The position numbers and the translations under genes are program-made. Shown here in pieces: positions 37,518 to 47,028 of a stretch of 64,000 bases of DNA. This DNA comes from UBA4575 sp002386945 (GTDB lineage: Bacteria > Pseudomonadota > Gammaproteobacteria > UBA4575): positions 620,001-684,000 of the forward strand of contig CALSUC010000001.1 in assembly GCA_943789445.1 (NCBI GenBank), in the 5' to 3' direction. Below the pieces are notes generated by a model. It made no database searches. It saw only the letters and a list, made by a program, of their open reading frames with translations, and had not been told where the DNA came from. Within the stretch, counting starts at the first letter, position 1. Each line of letters begins with the position of its first letter.

Positions 37518-38144
37518 ATGTCCAGGACTAAGATAAAATTTTGTGGCTTAACACGGGTTGAAGATGTGCAGCATGCAGCTGCTTTAGGCGTTGATGCTCT
37601 AGGCTTCGTGTTTTGTCAGCAGAGTCCGCGTTGTATCGATATTGAACAGGCCGAAAAGTTACTTGCGGTCTGCCCGCCATTTATTACTCGTGTGGGGTTA
37701 TTCATGAATGACCAAGCGAGTACAATCGAACGGATAATCAAGACGTTAGATTTAGATGTGCTGCAATTCCATGGTGATGAGTCAGCAGAATTTTGTGCCT
37801 CCTTTGGTCATAGATATATGAAAAGTATCGCTATGGGTGGTACTACGGATCTCGCTAGACTAGATGAATATGCACAGGCATCGGCCTTATTGTTAGATGG
37901 TAATGAGCCTGGGCAGCCGGGTGGTAGTGGTGATGCCTTTGATTGGCAATCGACTCCACAGGCGTTGGGTCAAGCGATTATCTTAGCCGGTGGTTTAGAT
38001 AGTCATAGCGTTGGCCATGCGATTAAACAGGCGAGACCTTATGCGGTCGATGTTAGTAGCGGCATAGAGTCTGCGAAAGGGATTAAAGATAAAATTAAGA
38101 TGATAGATTTTGTAAACGCAGTGCGACTAGCCGATGGGTACTAA
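37518..38144 (+). CDS. trpF: Phosphoribosylanthranilate isomerase
   Basis: TrpF is the TIM-barrel isomerase of tryptophan synthesis, here a stand-alone protein and not fused to TrpC. The 208 residues include KFCGLTRVEDVQHAAALG with the catalytic Cys, the LQFHGDESAEFC strand and the phosphate-binding ILAGGLDSHSV and VDVSSGIES. Its end overlaps trpB by 11 bp. Confidence 0.97.
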   Translation: MSRTKIKFCGLTRVEDVQHAAALGVDALGFVFCQQSPRCIDIEQAEKLLAVCPPFITRVGLFMNDQASTIERIIKTLDLDVLQFHGDESAEFCASFGHRYMKSIAMGGTTDLARLDEYAQASALLLDGNEPGQPGGSGDAFDWQSTPQALGQAIILAGGLDSHSVGHAIKQARPYAVDVSSGIESAKGIKDKIKMIDFVNAVRLADGY

Positions 38145-39363
38145 TGTGAAAGATAAAGAGCAAGGGCATTTTAATGCTGTACCAGATAATAGAGGACACT
38201 TTGGGCCGTACGGTGGACGTTTTGTAGCTGAAACATTGATGACACCCCTGGCTGAGTTAGAAGCAGCCTATGAAGAATATAAAGTCGATCCTGCCTTCCA
38301 AGCAGAATTTTATAATGACTTAGCACACTATGTTGGTCGTCCAAGCCCACTCTATTTTGCCGAGCGTTTAACCGAGCTTTGGGGTGGTGCACGCATCTTC
38401 CTAAAGCGTGAAGATTTAAACCATACCGGTGCACATAAAATTAATAACACCATTGGTCAGGCCTTATTGGCTAAACGGATGGGTAAGACACGTATTATCG
38501 CCGAGACCGGTGCCGGCCAACATGGTGTTGCCAGTGCTACGATTGCAGCGCGTCTAGGTCTGGAATGCGTGGTCTATATGGGTGCCGAAGATATTCAACG
38601 GCAATCACCTAATGTTTATCGCATGCGTCTATTGGGTGCCACGGTGGTGCCGGTCACTTCAGGCTCGCGCACACTGAAAGATGCTTTGAATGAAGCATTA
38701 CGTGATTGGGTAACCAATGTTGATGACACCTTCTATATTATCGGCACGGTTGCAGGGCCTCATCCGTATCCGCAAATAGTGCGTGATTTCCAAACCGTGA
38801 TCGGTAAAGAAGCGCGTGAACAAATGCTAGAGCAATACAATACCTTACCCGATGCCTTGGTCGCCTGTGTTGGTGGTGGCTCTAATGCGATAGGTTTGTT
38901 TCATCCCTTCTTAGGTGATGAAGGTGTCGCTATCTATGGTGTCGAGGCCGGTGGTCATGGTGTTGATACCGGTATGCACTCAGCACCGCTAAGTGCCGGT
39001 AAGCCGGGTGTGTTGCACGGTAACCGTACTTACCTGATGGAAAGTGAGGCCGGTCAGATCATCGAAACGCATTCGATTTCTGCTGGTTTGGACTATCCTG
39101 GTGTAGGTCCAGAACATGCTTGGTTGAAAGATGAAGGTCGAGTGCAATATGTCTCGGTGACTGATGATGAAGCCTTGGCTGCTTTTCATCTGACGACGCG
39201 CAAGGAAGGGATTATTCCTGCACTAGAAACTAGTCATGCGATGGCCTTTGCTGAGAAATTAGCACCGACTATGGCAAAGGAACAGTCGATCATAATTAAT
39301 TTATCTGGTCGTGGTGACAAAGACATTAATACCATTGCGCGTATAGAAGGAATTGAATTGTGA
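38134..39363 (+). CDS. trpB: Tryptophan synthase beta chain
   Basis: TrpB joins indole and serine on PLP. The 409-residue protein shows the PLP lysine in LNHTGAHKINN, ETGAGQHGVA, the phosphate-binding GGGSNAIG and the C-terminal NLSGRGDKD. It starts at ATG 38134 inside the end of trpF; a GTG at 38146 is a possible alternative start. Its stop overlaps the trpA start. Confidence 0.98.
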   Translation: MGTNVKDKEQGHFNAVPDNRGHFGPYGGRFVAETLMTPLAELEAAYEEYKVDPAFQAEFYNDLAHYVGRPSPLYFAERLTELWGGARIFLKREDLNHTGAHKINNTIGQALLAKRMGKTRIIAETGAGQHGVASATIAARLGLECVVYMGAEDIQRQSPNVYRMRLLGATVVPVTSGSRTLKDALNEALRDWVTNVDDTFYIIGTVAGPHPYPQIVRDFQTVIGKEAREQMLEQYNTLPDALVACVGGGSNAIGLFHPFLGDEGVAIYGVEAGGHGVDTGMHSAPLSAGKPGVLHGNRTYLMESEAGQIIETHSISAGLDYPGVGPEHAWLKDEGRVQYVSVTDDEALAAFHLTTRKEGIIPALETSHAMAFAEKLAPTMAKEQSIIINLSGRGDKDINTIARIEGIEL

Positions 39364-40172
39364 GTCGAATCAAGACGCGCTTTGATGCGCTAAAAGTAAA
39401 GAATGAAAAGGCCTTAATCAGCTATGTCACTGCTGGTGATCCGCATCCAAAACATACGGTGTCTATCATGCATGCATTGGTGGAAGCAGGGACTGATTTG
39501 ATCGAGGTTGGGGTGCCCTTCTCTGACCCTATGGCTGACGGCCCGGTGATTCAAAAGGCCTGTGAGCGTGCGTTGAAATATGACACCTCGCTGGCTGATA
39601 TTCTGCAAATGGTGAAAGATTTCCGTAAAAATGATCAAGATACGCCGATTATTTTGATGGGTTATCAAAATCCGATCGAAATTTATGGTGTTGAACGGTT
39701 TGCTGAAGATGCCAAAGGTTTGGTCGATGGCGTGATTACTGTCGATTTGCCACCAGAAGAATGTGCAGAAATTAATCAGTTTTACCGTGAAGTTGATATC
39801 GATTCGATCTTTTTAATGGCGCCAACTACCGATATCTCACGTATTCGTCGCATTTCTGAGATGGCCTCTGGTTTCCTTTATTACGTCTCATTTAAGGGCA
39901 TTACAGGGGCTAATAGCCTCGATATCGGCAGTGTTTCTAGTAAATTAAGTGAGATCCGTAGCGTCACAGAACTACCATTAGCGGTCGGTTTTGGCATTAA
40001 AGACGCAGAGACCGCAGCTGCTGTAGCAGCCGTTGCTGACGCCGTTGTCGTCGGTAGTGCCATCGTTTCTCTGATAGCAGCAAATCAAGAAGATATGCCA
40101 ACTGCGCTGAAAGAAGTGAAATCCCTATTGCAAGGCATCAAGTCCGCGTTGGATAATGCTGGTTCGATTTGA
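39360..40172 (+). CDS. trpA: Tryptophan synthase alpha chain
   Basis: TrpA cleaves indole-glycerol phosphate and channels indole to TrpB. The 270-residue TIM barrel has the catalytic Glu in DLIEVGVPFSDPMADGP and the Asp in GVITVDLPPEE, with GFGIKDAETA and VVVGSAIV near the end. The GTG start overlaps the trpB stop by 4 bp, indicating translational coupling. No trpE, D or C lies in the window. Confidence 0.98.
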   Translation: MSRIKTRFDALKVKNEKALISYVTAGDPHPKHTVSIMHALVEAGTDLIEVGVPFSDPMADGPVIQKACERALKYDTSLADILQMVKDFRKNDQDTPIILMGYQNPIEIYGVERFAEDAKGLVDGVITVDLPPEECAEINQFYREVDIDSIFLMAPTTDISRIRRISEMASGFLYYVSFKGITGANSLDIGSVSSKLSEIRSVTELPLAVGFGIKDAETAAAVAAVADAVVVGSAIVSLIAANQEDMPTALKEVKSLLQGIKSALDNAGSI

Positions 40173-40195
40173 CATTAAGTAGATAAAATATTGCC

Positions 40196-41053
40196 ATGAG
40201 CTGGCTTGGAAAATTGATGCCTTCGAGCATCCGCACTGATAGCACGAGTAGTCGCAAAGTACCGGAAGGTTTGTGGGCGAAATGTGGTCGATGTAGCGCC
40301 GTATTGTATGGGCAAGAGTTGGAGCGTAATCTTCAGGTTTGTCCTAAATGTAACCATCACATGCGTATCAGCGCACGTAGTCGTCTGGACTCTTTCTTAG
40401 ATAAAGAAGGGCGCAGCGAAATCGGTGCTGAATTTGAGCCGCGTGATTTTCTTAAATTTAAAGATTCTAAGAAATATAAAGATCGTCTCATTGCAGCGAA
40501 TAAGGCCACGGGTGAAACCGATGCCTTGGTCGTAATGCAGGGGACCTTGCGTTCTCTGCCGGTAGTTGTGGCGGCCTTTGAGTTTAATTTCATGGCTGGG
40601 TCTATGGGCTCAGTAGTCGGCGAGCGGTTTTTGGCTGCAGTTAATCGCTGTATTGCAGAACGCATGCCGTTTGTTTGTTTCTCCACCAGTGGTGGTGCAC
40701 GCATGCAAGAGGCGCTGATGTCATTAATGCAGATGGCCAAAACCAGTGCTGCATTAACGCGCTTAGCTGAAGAGCGTTTACCCTTTGTTTCAGTATTGAC
40801 TGATCCCACCATGGGTGGCGTGTCGGCAAGTTTTGCGATGCTTGGTGATGTGCATATTGCTGAGCCAAATGCGCTGATTGGTTTCGCTGGTCCACGTGTG
40901 ATCGAGCAAACAGTACGTGAGACACTGCCGGAAGGATTCCAGCGCAGTGAGTTTTTGCAGGAGCATGGAGCGATTGATCTGATCATAGATCGTAAGGACC
41001 TCGCACCGCGGATTCATAATCTGCTGCAATTGCTGACTGAGCGTAATCAGTAA
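40196..41053 (+). CDS. accD: Acetyl-CoA carboxylase carboxyltransferase subunit beta
   Basis: AccD, with AccA, transfers carboxyl from biotin to acetyl-CoA to start fatty-acid synthesis. The 285-residue protein begins with a zinc ribbon (CGRC and CPKC) and has the carboxyltransferase core FSTSGGARMQEALMSLMQM and TDPTMGGVSASFAMLGD. It sits between trpA and folC, the standard order. Confidence 0.97.
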   Translation: MSWLGKLMPSSIRTDSTSSRKVPEGLWAKCGRCSAVLYGQELERNLQVCPKCNHHMRISARSRLDSFLDKEGRSEIGAEFEPRDFLKFKDSKKYKDRLIAANKATGETDALVVMQGTLRSLPVVVAAFEFNFMAGSMGSVVGERFLAAVNRCIAERMPFVCFSTSGGARMQEALMSLMQMAKTSAALTRLAEERLPFVSVLTDPTMGGVSASFAMLGDVHIAEPNALIGFAGPRVIEQTVRETLPEGFQRSEFLQEHGAIDLIIDRKDLAPRIHNLLQLLTERNQ

Positions 41054-41077
41054 CCTTTAGCCTTCTATCTAAACGTT

Positions 41078-42373
41078 ATGTCGGACTCACGCGCAAATAA
41101 TTCACAGCAACTTAAGTTTAGGTCTCTAGACGACTGGCTCGCATGGCAGACGACTCTGCATGCGCGTGAAATCGAGCTAGGCCTAGACCGTATTACTGAA
41201 GTGGCCAAACGTATGCGGGTGCTAGATTGCCCGTTTAAAGTCATTACGGTAGCGGGCACTAATGGCAAGGGTTCAACGGTTGCCATGTTGACCTCTATCC
41301 TGCATCACGCCGGTTATCGCGTAGGCACTTATACCTCTCCTCATATCGTGCACTACAACGAGCGTATTCGTGTGGGGCAGCGCTGTGTCAGCGATGCGCA
41401 GCTCTGTGCTTCCTTCGCCAAGATCGATGCTGCGCGTAGCGAGATCAGCCTATCGTTTTTTGAATTTGCTACCCTCACTGCCTTAGATATCTTTCATAAA
41501 GAGCAGGTCGATGTTGCGATCCTTGAAGTTGGCCTAGGCGGACGCTTAGATGCCACCAATATGATCGATAGTGACCTGGGTATTGTCACCAGTATTGGTC
41601 TTGACCATACCGAATACTTAGGTCCTGACCGCGAATCTATCGGCTTTGAAAAGGCTGGTATTTTCCGTCAAAACACACCAGCTATTTGTGGCGACCCGTT
41701 GCCACCAGCCAGTGTGGCTGCGACTGCTAAAAAGGTTGGTGCCGAGTTTAAGAGCCTGAATCAGGACTATTCATATAGCGTGGAAAAAAGCTCATGGAGC
41801 GTTAAGAGCGAGCACTTTGAGCTACAAGGTCTGCCTTTACCTAATCTATCGGGTGCAGTGCAAATGCAAAATGCTTCTAGTGCCTTGATGGGGCTGCACC
41901 TGATAGCAGATAAGCTGCCAGTCAACTTTGAGGCGATTAAGACAGGGTTGCGAGAGGTTACCCTCGAAGGGCGTTTCCAACGCATAGTTAAGGATTGTGA
42001 AGTGATCCTTGATGTGGCACATAACTATGACAGTGCCGAGGTTTTGGCGAATAATTTAGTGGCGCTACCTAAGCCAGAAAAAACCATAGCGGTATTCGCT
42101 ATCCTGAGTGATAAAGATTTAAGTGGGATTGTGCAGTTACTGCATAGCCATGTTGATGAATGGTATGTCAGCAGCGTCGATTCACCACGTGCCATGCCGA
42201 TAGAGCGTGTTTCAGCCGCCTTATATGAGGCTTCGGCAGATACCGTGGTACGTTCATTCGATACCGTTGAGCAGGCCTATGAGCAGGCACAGCAGAATGC
42301 CAGTAAAGGTGATCGTATCCTTGTCTTTGGTTCGATCTTTACGGTTTCAGAAGTTATCGCCAGCGGCAAATAA
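41078..42373 (+). CDS. folC: Bifunctional dihydrofolate synthase/folylpolyglutamate synthase
   Basis: FolC adds glutamate to dihydropteroate and folates. The 431-residue Mur-ligase-type protein has the P-loop AGTNGKGST, TSPHIVHYNERI, LEVGLGGRLDATN and DVAHNYDSAEVL, which replaces the more usual DGAHN. It is 24 bp after accD and is followed by the SPOR gene. Confidence 0.96.
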   Translation: MSDSRANNSQQLKFRSLDDWLAWQTTLHAREIELGLDRITEVAKRMRVLDCPFKVITVAGTNGKGSTVAMLTSILHHAGYRVGTYTSPHIVHYNERIRVGQRCVSDAQLCASFAKIDAARSEISLSFFEFATLTALDIFHKEQVDVAILEVGLGGRLDATNMIDSDLGIVTSIGLDHTEYLGPDRESIGFEKAGIFRQNTPAICGDPLPPASVAATAKKVGAEFKSLNQDYSYSVEKSSWSVKSEHFELQGLPLPNLSGAVQMQNASSALMGLHLIADKLPVNFEAIKTGLREVTLEGRFQRIVKDCEVILDVAHNYDSAEVLANNLVALPKPEKTIAVFAILSDKDLSGIVQLLHSHVDEWYVSSVDSPRAMPIERVSAALYEASADTVVRSFDTVEQAYEQAQQNASKGDRILVFGSIFTVSEVIASGK

Positions 42374-42446
42374 GTCCCTTTATTCGCTGTTAACCGCCTG
42401 TTGTATTGGTTAGAATGTGGTCTTCCATTCTTGGACACAGGATCAC

Positions 42447-43001
42447 ATGGACCTAGCACTCAAATATAGAATTGTTGGCGCCATCGTCTTAGTTAGTCTC
42501 GCCGTGATTTTTGTCCCCATCGTGCTCGATGGCTCTGGTCATGAGTCGGCTGACGGTTCTGGTCATCGACAAAATATCCGTAGCGACTTGAATATCCCCC
42601 CTGAACCTGAATTCATTGATGAACAGCCAGCAGTTCGAGCGGGTTGGAAGCAGCAGATGGGGACCTCTACACAGACGGTCATAGATGCTGATGATCTGGC
42701 TCAAGGTATTCATCCTGAAGTGAGTTTAGCGAAAGGTGCTTCAGATAAGCTTATTAGCTGGGTAGTGCAGGTTGGTGCATTCGGTGAGCGTGAAAAAGCG
42801 CTGGCCCTGAAAAAGCAGCTGGCAGATGAGAAATTAGATCTCTTTATTGAAGTCGCTGGTGAAAAACAAAAGCGGGTTTACCGGGTCAAGGTTGGCCCTA
42901 TGATTTCACATGAAAAGGCAGAGAAAATGCAACTGCGCTTGGTCGATAAGTTTAAATTAACAGCAGCCTTTGTCAGCTCTTATCCACGAGTTGAGCCCTA
43001 A
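42447..43001 (+). CDS. DedD-like SPOR-domain protein
   Basis: A 184-residue inner-membrane protein: one N-terminal membrane segment (about 8-26), a linker, and a C-terminal SPOR domain (about 108-184) beginning WVVQVGAFGEREKALALKKQL and ending VYRVKVGPMISHEKAEKM. SPOR domains bind denuded septal peptidoglycan, so a division role like DedD is likely. I choose ATG 42447 (MDLALKYRIVG) after AGGA. Confidence 0.88.
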   Translation: MDLALKYRIVGAIVLVSLAVIFVPIVLDGSGHESADGSGHRQNIRSDLNIPPEPEFIDEQPAVRAGWKQQMGTSTQTVIDADDLAQGIHPEVSLAKGASDKLISWVVQVGAFGEREKALALKKQLADEKLDLFIEVAGEKQKRVYRVKVGPMISHEKAEKMQLRLVDKFKLTAAFVSSYPRVEP

Positions 43002-43032
43002 AACTGATGCTAACGTCTATGCCTAAAAGCTC

Positions 43033-43593
43033 ATGAATCTACTTGATCTAACTTGGATTGATATTTTTATTGTCGTTGTCTTCCTGATTTCCACTGGCAT
43101 CGCCTTGATGCGTGGTTTTGTGCGAGAAGCTATCTCACTCGTGTCGTGGGGTGTCGCTATCCTCTTATCTATTCGTTACGCCGAACCGATTGCAGACTTA
43201 TTGCCTGCAACTCTTGTCAGTATCGATATCAGCGCTGGAACAGACTTGGGTTATGGGCTGCGCATTGCGATCGCATTTATCTTAATTTTAATTGGCTCAC
43301 TGTTATTGGGTTTTATTCTGAATCGCCTATTGGCTAGTGTGACGAAAATGCCAATAATCCGGTGGCTGGATAGTATGCTGGGCATGTTGTTTGGGATACT
43401 ACGTGGTTCTGCAGTCGTAGTGTTATTACTGCTCGCTTCAGCTGCCTTTACTGCATTGCCAAGTAGTGATGCCTGGCGCCAAGCGCAGTTGATTGAGCCA
43501 TTCAATCAATCGGCCTTATGGATTATCGAGAAAATGCCTGGGCATTACTCCGAACGTTTTTATCTCTATAAGCAAATTCTTTTAAGTAGCTAA
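43033..43593 (+). CDS. cvpA: CvpA family membrane protein
   Basis: A 186-residue inner-membrane protein with four hydrophobic segments. The start LLDLTWIDIFIVVVFLISTGIALMRG carries the family pattern, including GFVREAISLVSWG. CvpA is linked to colicin V production and envelope stress in E. coli; its biochemical role is unclear. It directly precedes purF, as in E. coli and Pseudomonas. Confidence 0.93.
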   Translation: MNLLDLTWIDIFIVVVFLISTGIALMRGFVREAISLVSWGVAILLSIRYAEPIADLLPATLVSIDISAGTDLGYGLRIAIAFILILIGSLLLGFILNRLLASVTKMPIIRWLDSMLGMLFGILRGSAVVVLLLLASAAFTALPSSDAWRQAQLIEPFNQSALWIIEKMPGHYSERFYLYKQILLSS

Positions 43594-43605
43594 GGTTTAT
43601 TATTC

Positions 43606-45111
43606 ATGTGTGGGATTATCGGTATCGTTGGCAATGGCCAGTTAGTCAATCAAGAACTGTATGATGGATTAACAGTATTGCAACATCGTGGTCAAGACGC
43701 GGCAGGTATCATGACCTATACCGATGGTCGCTTGTTTCAACGTAAAGGTAATGGTCTGGTACGTGATGTATTTCAAGAACGGCATATGCGTGTACTGCAA
43801 GGTGATATGGGGATTGCACATGTGCGTTACCCTACTGCTGGCACGTCATCAGAGGCCGAAGCACAGCCTTTTTATGTGAACTCTCCTTATGGTATTTGCC
43901 TCTCACACAACGGCAACTTAACCAATGCAGCTGAGTTAAAGAAAGAACTTTTCATTGATGATCGTCGCCATATTAATACGCGCTCTGATTCAGAGATCTT
44001 ACTCAATGTCTTGGCGCATGAGCTGAGTGAAGTTGATCACCTCAAGCTGAGTGCAGAGGATGTCTTTGTTGCCGTGCGTGGTGTGCATAGACGCTGCCGT
44101 GGTGCCTACGGTGTAGTCACTATGATCTGTGGTGTCGGCATGCTCGCATTTCGTGATCCAAATGGTATTCGACCTTTGGTCTATGGCGTTAAAGAAGGTG
44201 AGAACGGACGCCAGTATATGATTGCATCCGAGAGTGTAGCGCTGGATGTGTTGGGCTATGAGTTGGTGCGTGATGTTAAGCCGGGTGAGGTTATCTTCAT
44301 CGATAAGGACAATAAACTGCACGCACAAGAGTGTTCAGAGACAGCGGTTCTGACACCATGTCTATTTGAATTTGTCTATTTTGCGCGACCAGATTCCATT
44401 ATTGAAAATGTCTATGTGCAAAAGGCACGGATGCGTATGGGTAATCGCTTAGCTAAAAAAGTGCAACGCGAATGGGCTGACCATGATATCGATGTCGTTA
44501 TCCCTATCCCTGATACCAGTCGAACGGCAGCTTTAGAGATGGCCCATGTGTTGGATTGTGATTATCGCGAAGGTTTTATTAAAAACCGTTACATCGGTCG
44601 TACCTTTATCATGCCTGGGCAGAAACAACGATCAAAGTCGGTACGTCAGAAATTAAACCCGATCACTCTGGAATACAAAAATAAGAACGTGATGCTGGTG
44701 GATGACTCGATTGTACGTGGCACTACGTCGCGTGAGATTGTACAAATGGCACGCGACGCTGGCGCCAAGAAGGTTTATTTTGCCTCGGCTTCACCGCCTG
44801 TGCGTTACCCGAATGTCTATGGCATCGATATGCCGGCCGCTGCTGAGTTAATAGCACATGATAGAAACGTAGAACAAATACGCGATGAAATCGGTGCCGA
44901 TCGTTTGTTCTATCAAGACTTAGAAGACCTGGTTTGGTCGGTCAGTGAGGGGAATAAAGAAATCAGTCAGTTTGAGACATCGGTCTTCACTGGTGAATAT
45001 GTGACTGGCTTGCAGGATGACTACTTGGAATCATTAGAGAAAACTCGTAATGATTCAAGTAAGACGGCACAGGAAGACTTCACTAGTATCGATATTGTTA
45101 ATGTTGACTAA
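43606..45111 (+). CDS. purF: Amidophosphoribosyltransferase
   Basis: PurF uses glutamine ammonia to make phosphoribosylamine, the first step of purine synthesis. The 501-residue enzyme has Cys2 as N-terminal nucleophile (MCGIIGIVG), the RYPTAGTSS and GNLTNA segments of the glutaminase domain, and the PRPP loop VMLVDDSIVRGTTSREI. It starts at ATG 43606, 12 bp after cvpA. Confidence 0.98.
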   Translation: MCGIIGIVGNGQLVNQELYDGLTVLQHRGQDAAGIMTYTDGRLFQRKGNGLVRDVFQERHMRVLQGDMGIAHVRYPTAGTSSEAEAQPFYVNSPYGICLSHNGNLTNAAELKKELFIDDRRHINTRSDSEILLNVLAHELSEVDHLKLSAEDVFVAVRGVHRRCRGAYGVVTMICGVGMLAFRDPNGIRPLVYGVKEGENGRQYMIASESVALDVLGYELVRDVKPGEVIFIDKDNKLHAQECSETAVLTPCLFEFVYFARPDSIIENVYVQKARMRMGNRLAKKVQREWADHDIDVVIPIPDTSRTAALEMAHVLDCDYREGFIKNRYIGRTFIMPGQKQRSKSVRQKLNPITLEYKNKNVMLVDDSIVRGTTSREIVQMARDAGAKKVYFASASPPVRYPNVYGIDMPAAAELIAHDRNVEQIRDEIGADRLFYQDLEDLVWSVSEGNKEISQFETSVFTGEYVTGLQDDYLESLEKTRNDSSKTAQEDFTSIDIVNVD

Positions 45112-45126
45112 CAACGGCGAATAACG

Positions 45127-45663
45127 ATGATTACGGCGCAATATATTGCACAGTTACAGCAACAGTTTGCCGCCCTCATCACACCCCTCTGGATTCATGT
45201 CGAAGTTGCTAGCCAAAGCCTTAGGTTATTAAAACAAGATAGGGTGTTGCAGGAATATCCAGTCTCGACCGCTACGCTGGGTGTAGGTTGTGAGCAGGAT
45301 AGCTACAAAACACCGTATGGTGCACACAGTATCGCGGCCCGCATCGGTGGTGATCAGCCCCTCGGTGAAATCTTTGTCGGACGCCGTGCTATCGGTGAAA
45401 CTGCTAGCATAGAGCAGCAAGCGATATCCACGGGTGAAGATCTGATTCTGAGTCGTATTTTGTGGCTGAAAGGCCTACAGCCTGACGTTAATCAGGGCGC
45501 TGGTGTTGATAGTTATGCACGCTATATTTACATCCATGGTACGCAAGAAGAGGGCCTTTTGGGCCGGCCAGCCTCACATGGCTGTGTACGCATGGCCAAT
45601 CAGGATGTGATCGACTTGTTTGAACCAGTGATGGTCGGTACATTTGTTTATATCGCCGGCTAG
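45127..45663 (+). CDS. L,D-transpeptidase (YkuD) family protein
   Basis: A 178-residue protein consisting mainly of a YkuD domain. The active-site signature reads IYIHGTQEEGLLGRPASHGCVRM, with the catalytic Cys at about 154 and the upstream His. YkuD enzymes form 3-3 cross-links or attach lipoproteins. No signal peptide or membrane segment is visible at the N-terminus (MITAQYIAQLQQQF), which is unusual for a peptidoglycan enzyme. It follows purF by 15 bp. Confidence 0.88.
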   Translation: MITAQYIAQLQQQFAALITPLWIHVEVASQSLRLLKQDRVLQEYPVSTATLGVGCEQDSYKTPYGAHSIAARIGGDQPLGEIFVGRRAIGETASIEQQAISTGEDLILSRILWLKGLQPDVNQGAGVDSYARYIYIHGTQEEGLLGRPASHGCVRMANQDVIDLFEPVMVGTFVYIAG

Positions 45664-45743
45664 CAGGCGAATTTGATACTAAATTGTTGTATTCTCGCGC
45701 ACTTAAATCGGCGCACTTAAATTTCCACTTAAATAATTGAATT

Positions 45744-46997
45744 ATGAAAAATACTGAAACCGACCTAGCCCTGGCAACCGCACGTGAACAAGTCCGTGCC
45801 GTCTTTGATGCCGGTGTTTCGCGAGTCAAAGGCTTCAATGCCGTTGTCGACTATCTGCAGCAGCATACGCTTAGTGGTGATTACTATTTGTTGTCAGTGG
45901 GTAAAGCCGGTTCATCGATGGCATTAGGTGCCTTATCGGTGTTGGGTGAGCAAATCAAGACCGGTTTGGTTGTGACTAAACATCATCATGCCGAAGCCGA
46001 TCTCCTTGCATGTGAACGTATGCAGGTAATCGAGTCAGACCATCCTGTGCCTGGCGATGCCAGCATCAAGGCCGGTCAAGCGGTAATTGATTTTGTTCAG
46101 CAAGCACCTGCCGATGCGCGCTTCCTTGTTTTATTTTCTGGTGGTGCATCGAGCTTGATGGAAGTGCTAGCTGAAGGTATGGATCTAGCTAAATTAACTG
46201 CTATGACAAACACCCTGTTATCGATTGGTTATGACATCACTCAGATGAACCAAGTACGCCGTGCCGCCTCTTGCATTAAGGGTGGTCGCCTGGCGTCTTA
46301 CATTAATGGTCGTGAGACCTTGGCGTTGATGATCTCGGATGTGCCAGGTGATGACCCCGCAGTGATTGGTTCGGGCCCGTTAACACCCATCTATGACAAT
46401 ATTGCCGATGTCGATCTACCTGAAGAAATCAGTAGCGTACTGGCAGGCGTTAAATTTATGCCGGTGCCGGATAGCAGTGCCTTTGCGAATATTGAAAGCC
46501 ACGTTATTGCAACACTAGATGATGCCAAACAGGCGGCGGCTAAGCAGGCACAGACCTTAGGTCTCCAGGTCACCTTACACAAAGAGTTTATGGAAGGTGA
46601 TGCCAGTGCTAAGGCAACTGAGATCAGCCAACAGATGAGCTCTGCAGCAACTGGTATTCATATCTGGGGTGGTGAGACCGCCGTGACGTTGCCAAAAAAT
46701 CCAGGTCGTGGTGGACGTAATCAACACTTCGCCTTGGTCGCTGCTAAGGTGCTGGCTGGTCAGGATGATGTCGTGCTGTTGGCGGCTGGCACCGATGGTA
46801 CTGATGGCCCAACCGAAGATGCCGGTGGTATCGTCGATGGCAGCAGTGCAGCACGTGGCCAGCAACTCGGTTTAGATCTCGAGCAATACCTAATGCAAGC
46901 GGATGCTGGCAACTGTCTAGAAGCACTGGGTGACTTAGTCACTACCGGCCCCACCGGCACCAATGTGATGGATTTGGTGGTGGCACTTAAACGCTAA
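45744..46997 (+). CDS. Glycerate 2-kinase (DUF4147/MOFRL family)
   Basis: A 417-residue type II glycerate kinase, sometimes labelled hydroxypyruvate reductase. The N-terminal half has SVGKAGSSMALGAL, HHHAEADL, ESDHPVPG, SGGASSLMEVLAEGM and SDVPGDDPAVIGSGPL; the C-terminal MOFRL domain has GGETAVTLP, GRGGRNQHFAL and DGTDGPTEDAGG. It phosphorylates glycerate to 2-phosphoglycerate, linking C2/C3 acid metabolism to glycolysis. Confidence 0.9.
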   Translation: MKNTETDLALATAREQVRAVFDAGVSRVKGFNAVVDYLQQHTLSGDYYLLSVGKAGSSMALGALSVLGEQIKTGLVVTKHHHAEADLLACERMQVIESDHPVPGDASIKAGQAVIDFVQQAPADARFLVLFSGGASSLMEVLAEGMDLAKLTAMTNTLLSIGYDITQMNQVRRAASCIKGGRLASYINGRETLALMISDVPGDDPAVIGSGPLTPIYDNIADVDLPEEISSVLAGVKFMPVPDSSAFANIESHVIATLDDAKQAAAKQAQTLGLQVTLHKEFMEGDASAKATEISQQMSSAATGIHIWGGETAVTLPKNPGRGGRNQHFALVAAKVLAGQDDVVLLAAGTDGTDGPTEDAGGIVDGSSAARGQQLGLDLEQYLMQADAGNCLEALGDLVTTGPTGTNVMDLVVALKR

Positions 46998-47028
46998 GGT
47001 TAGTGTTTAAGCTCCCCGTCTAAATTCT

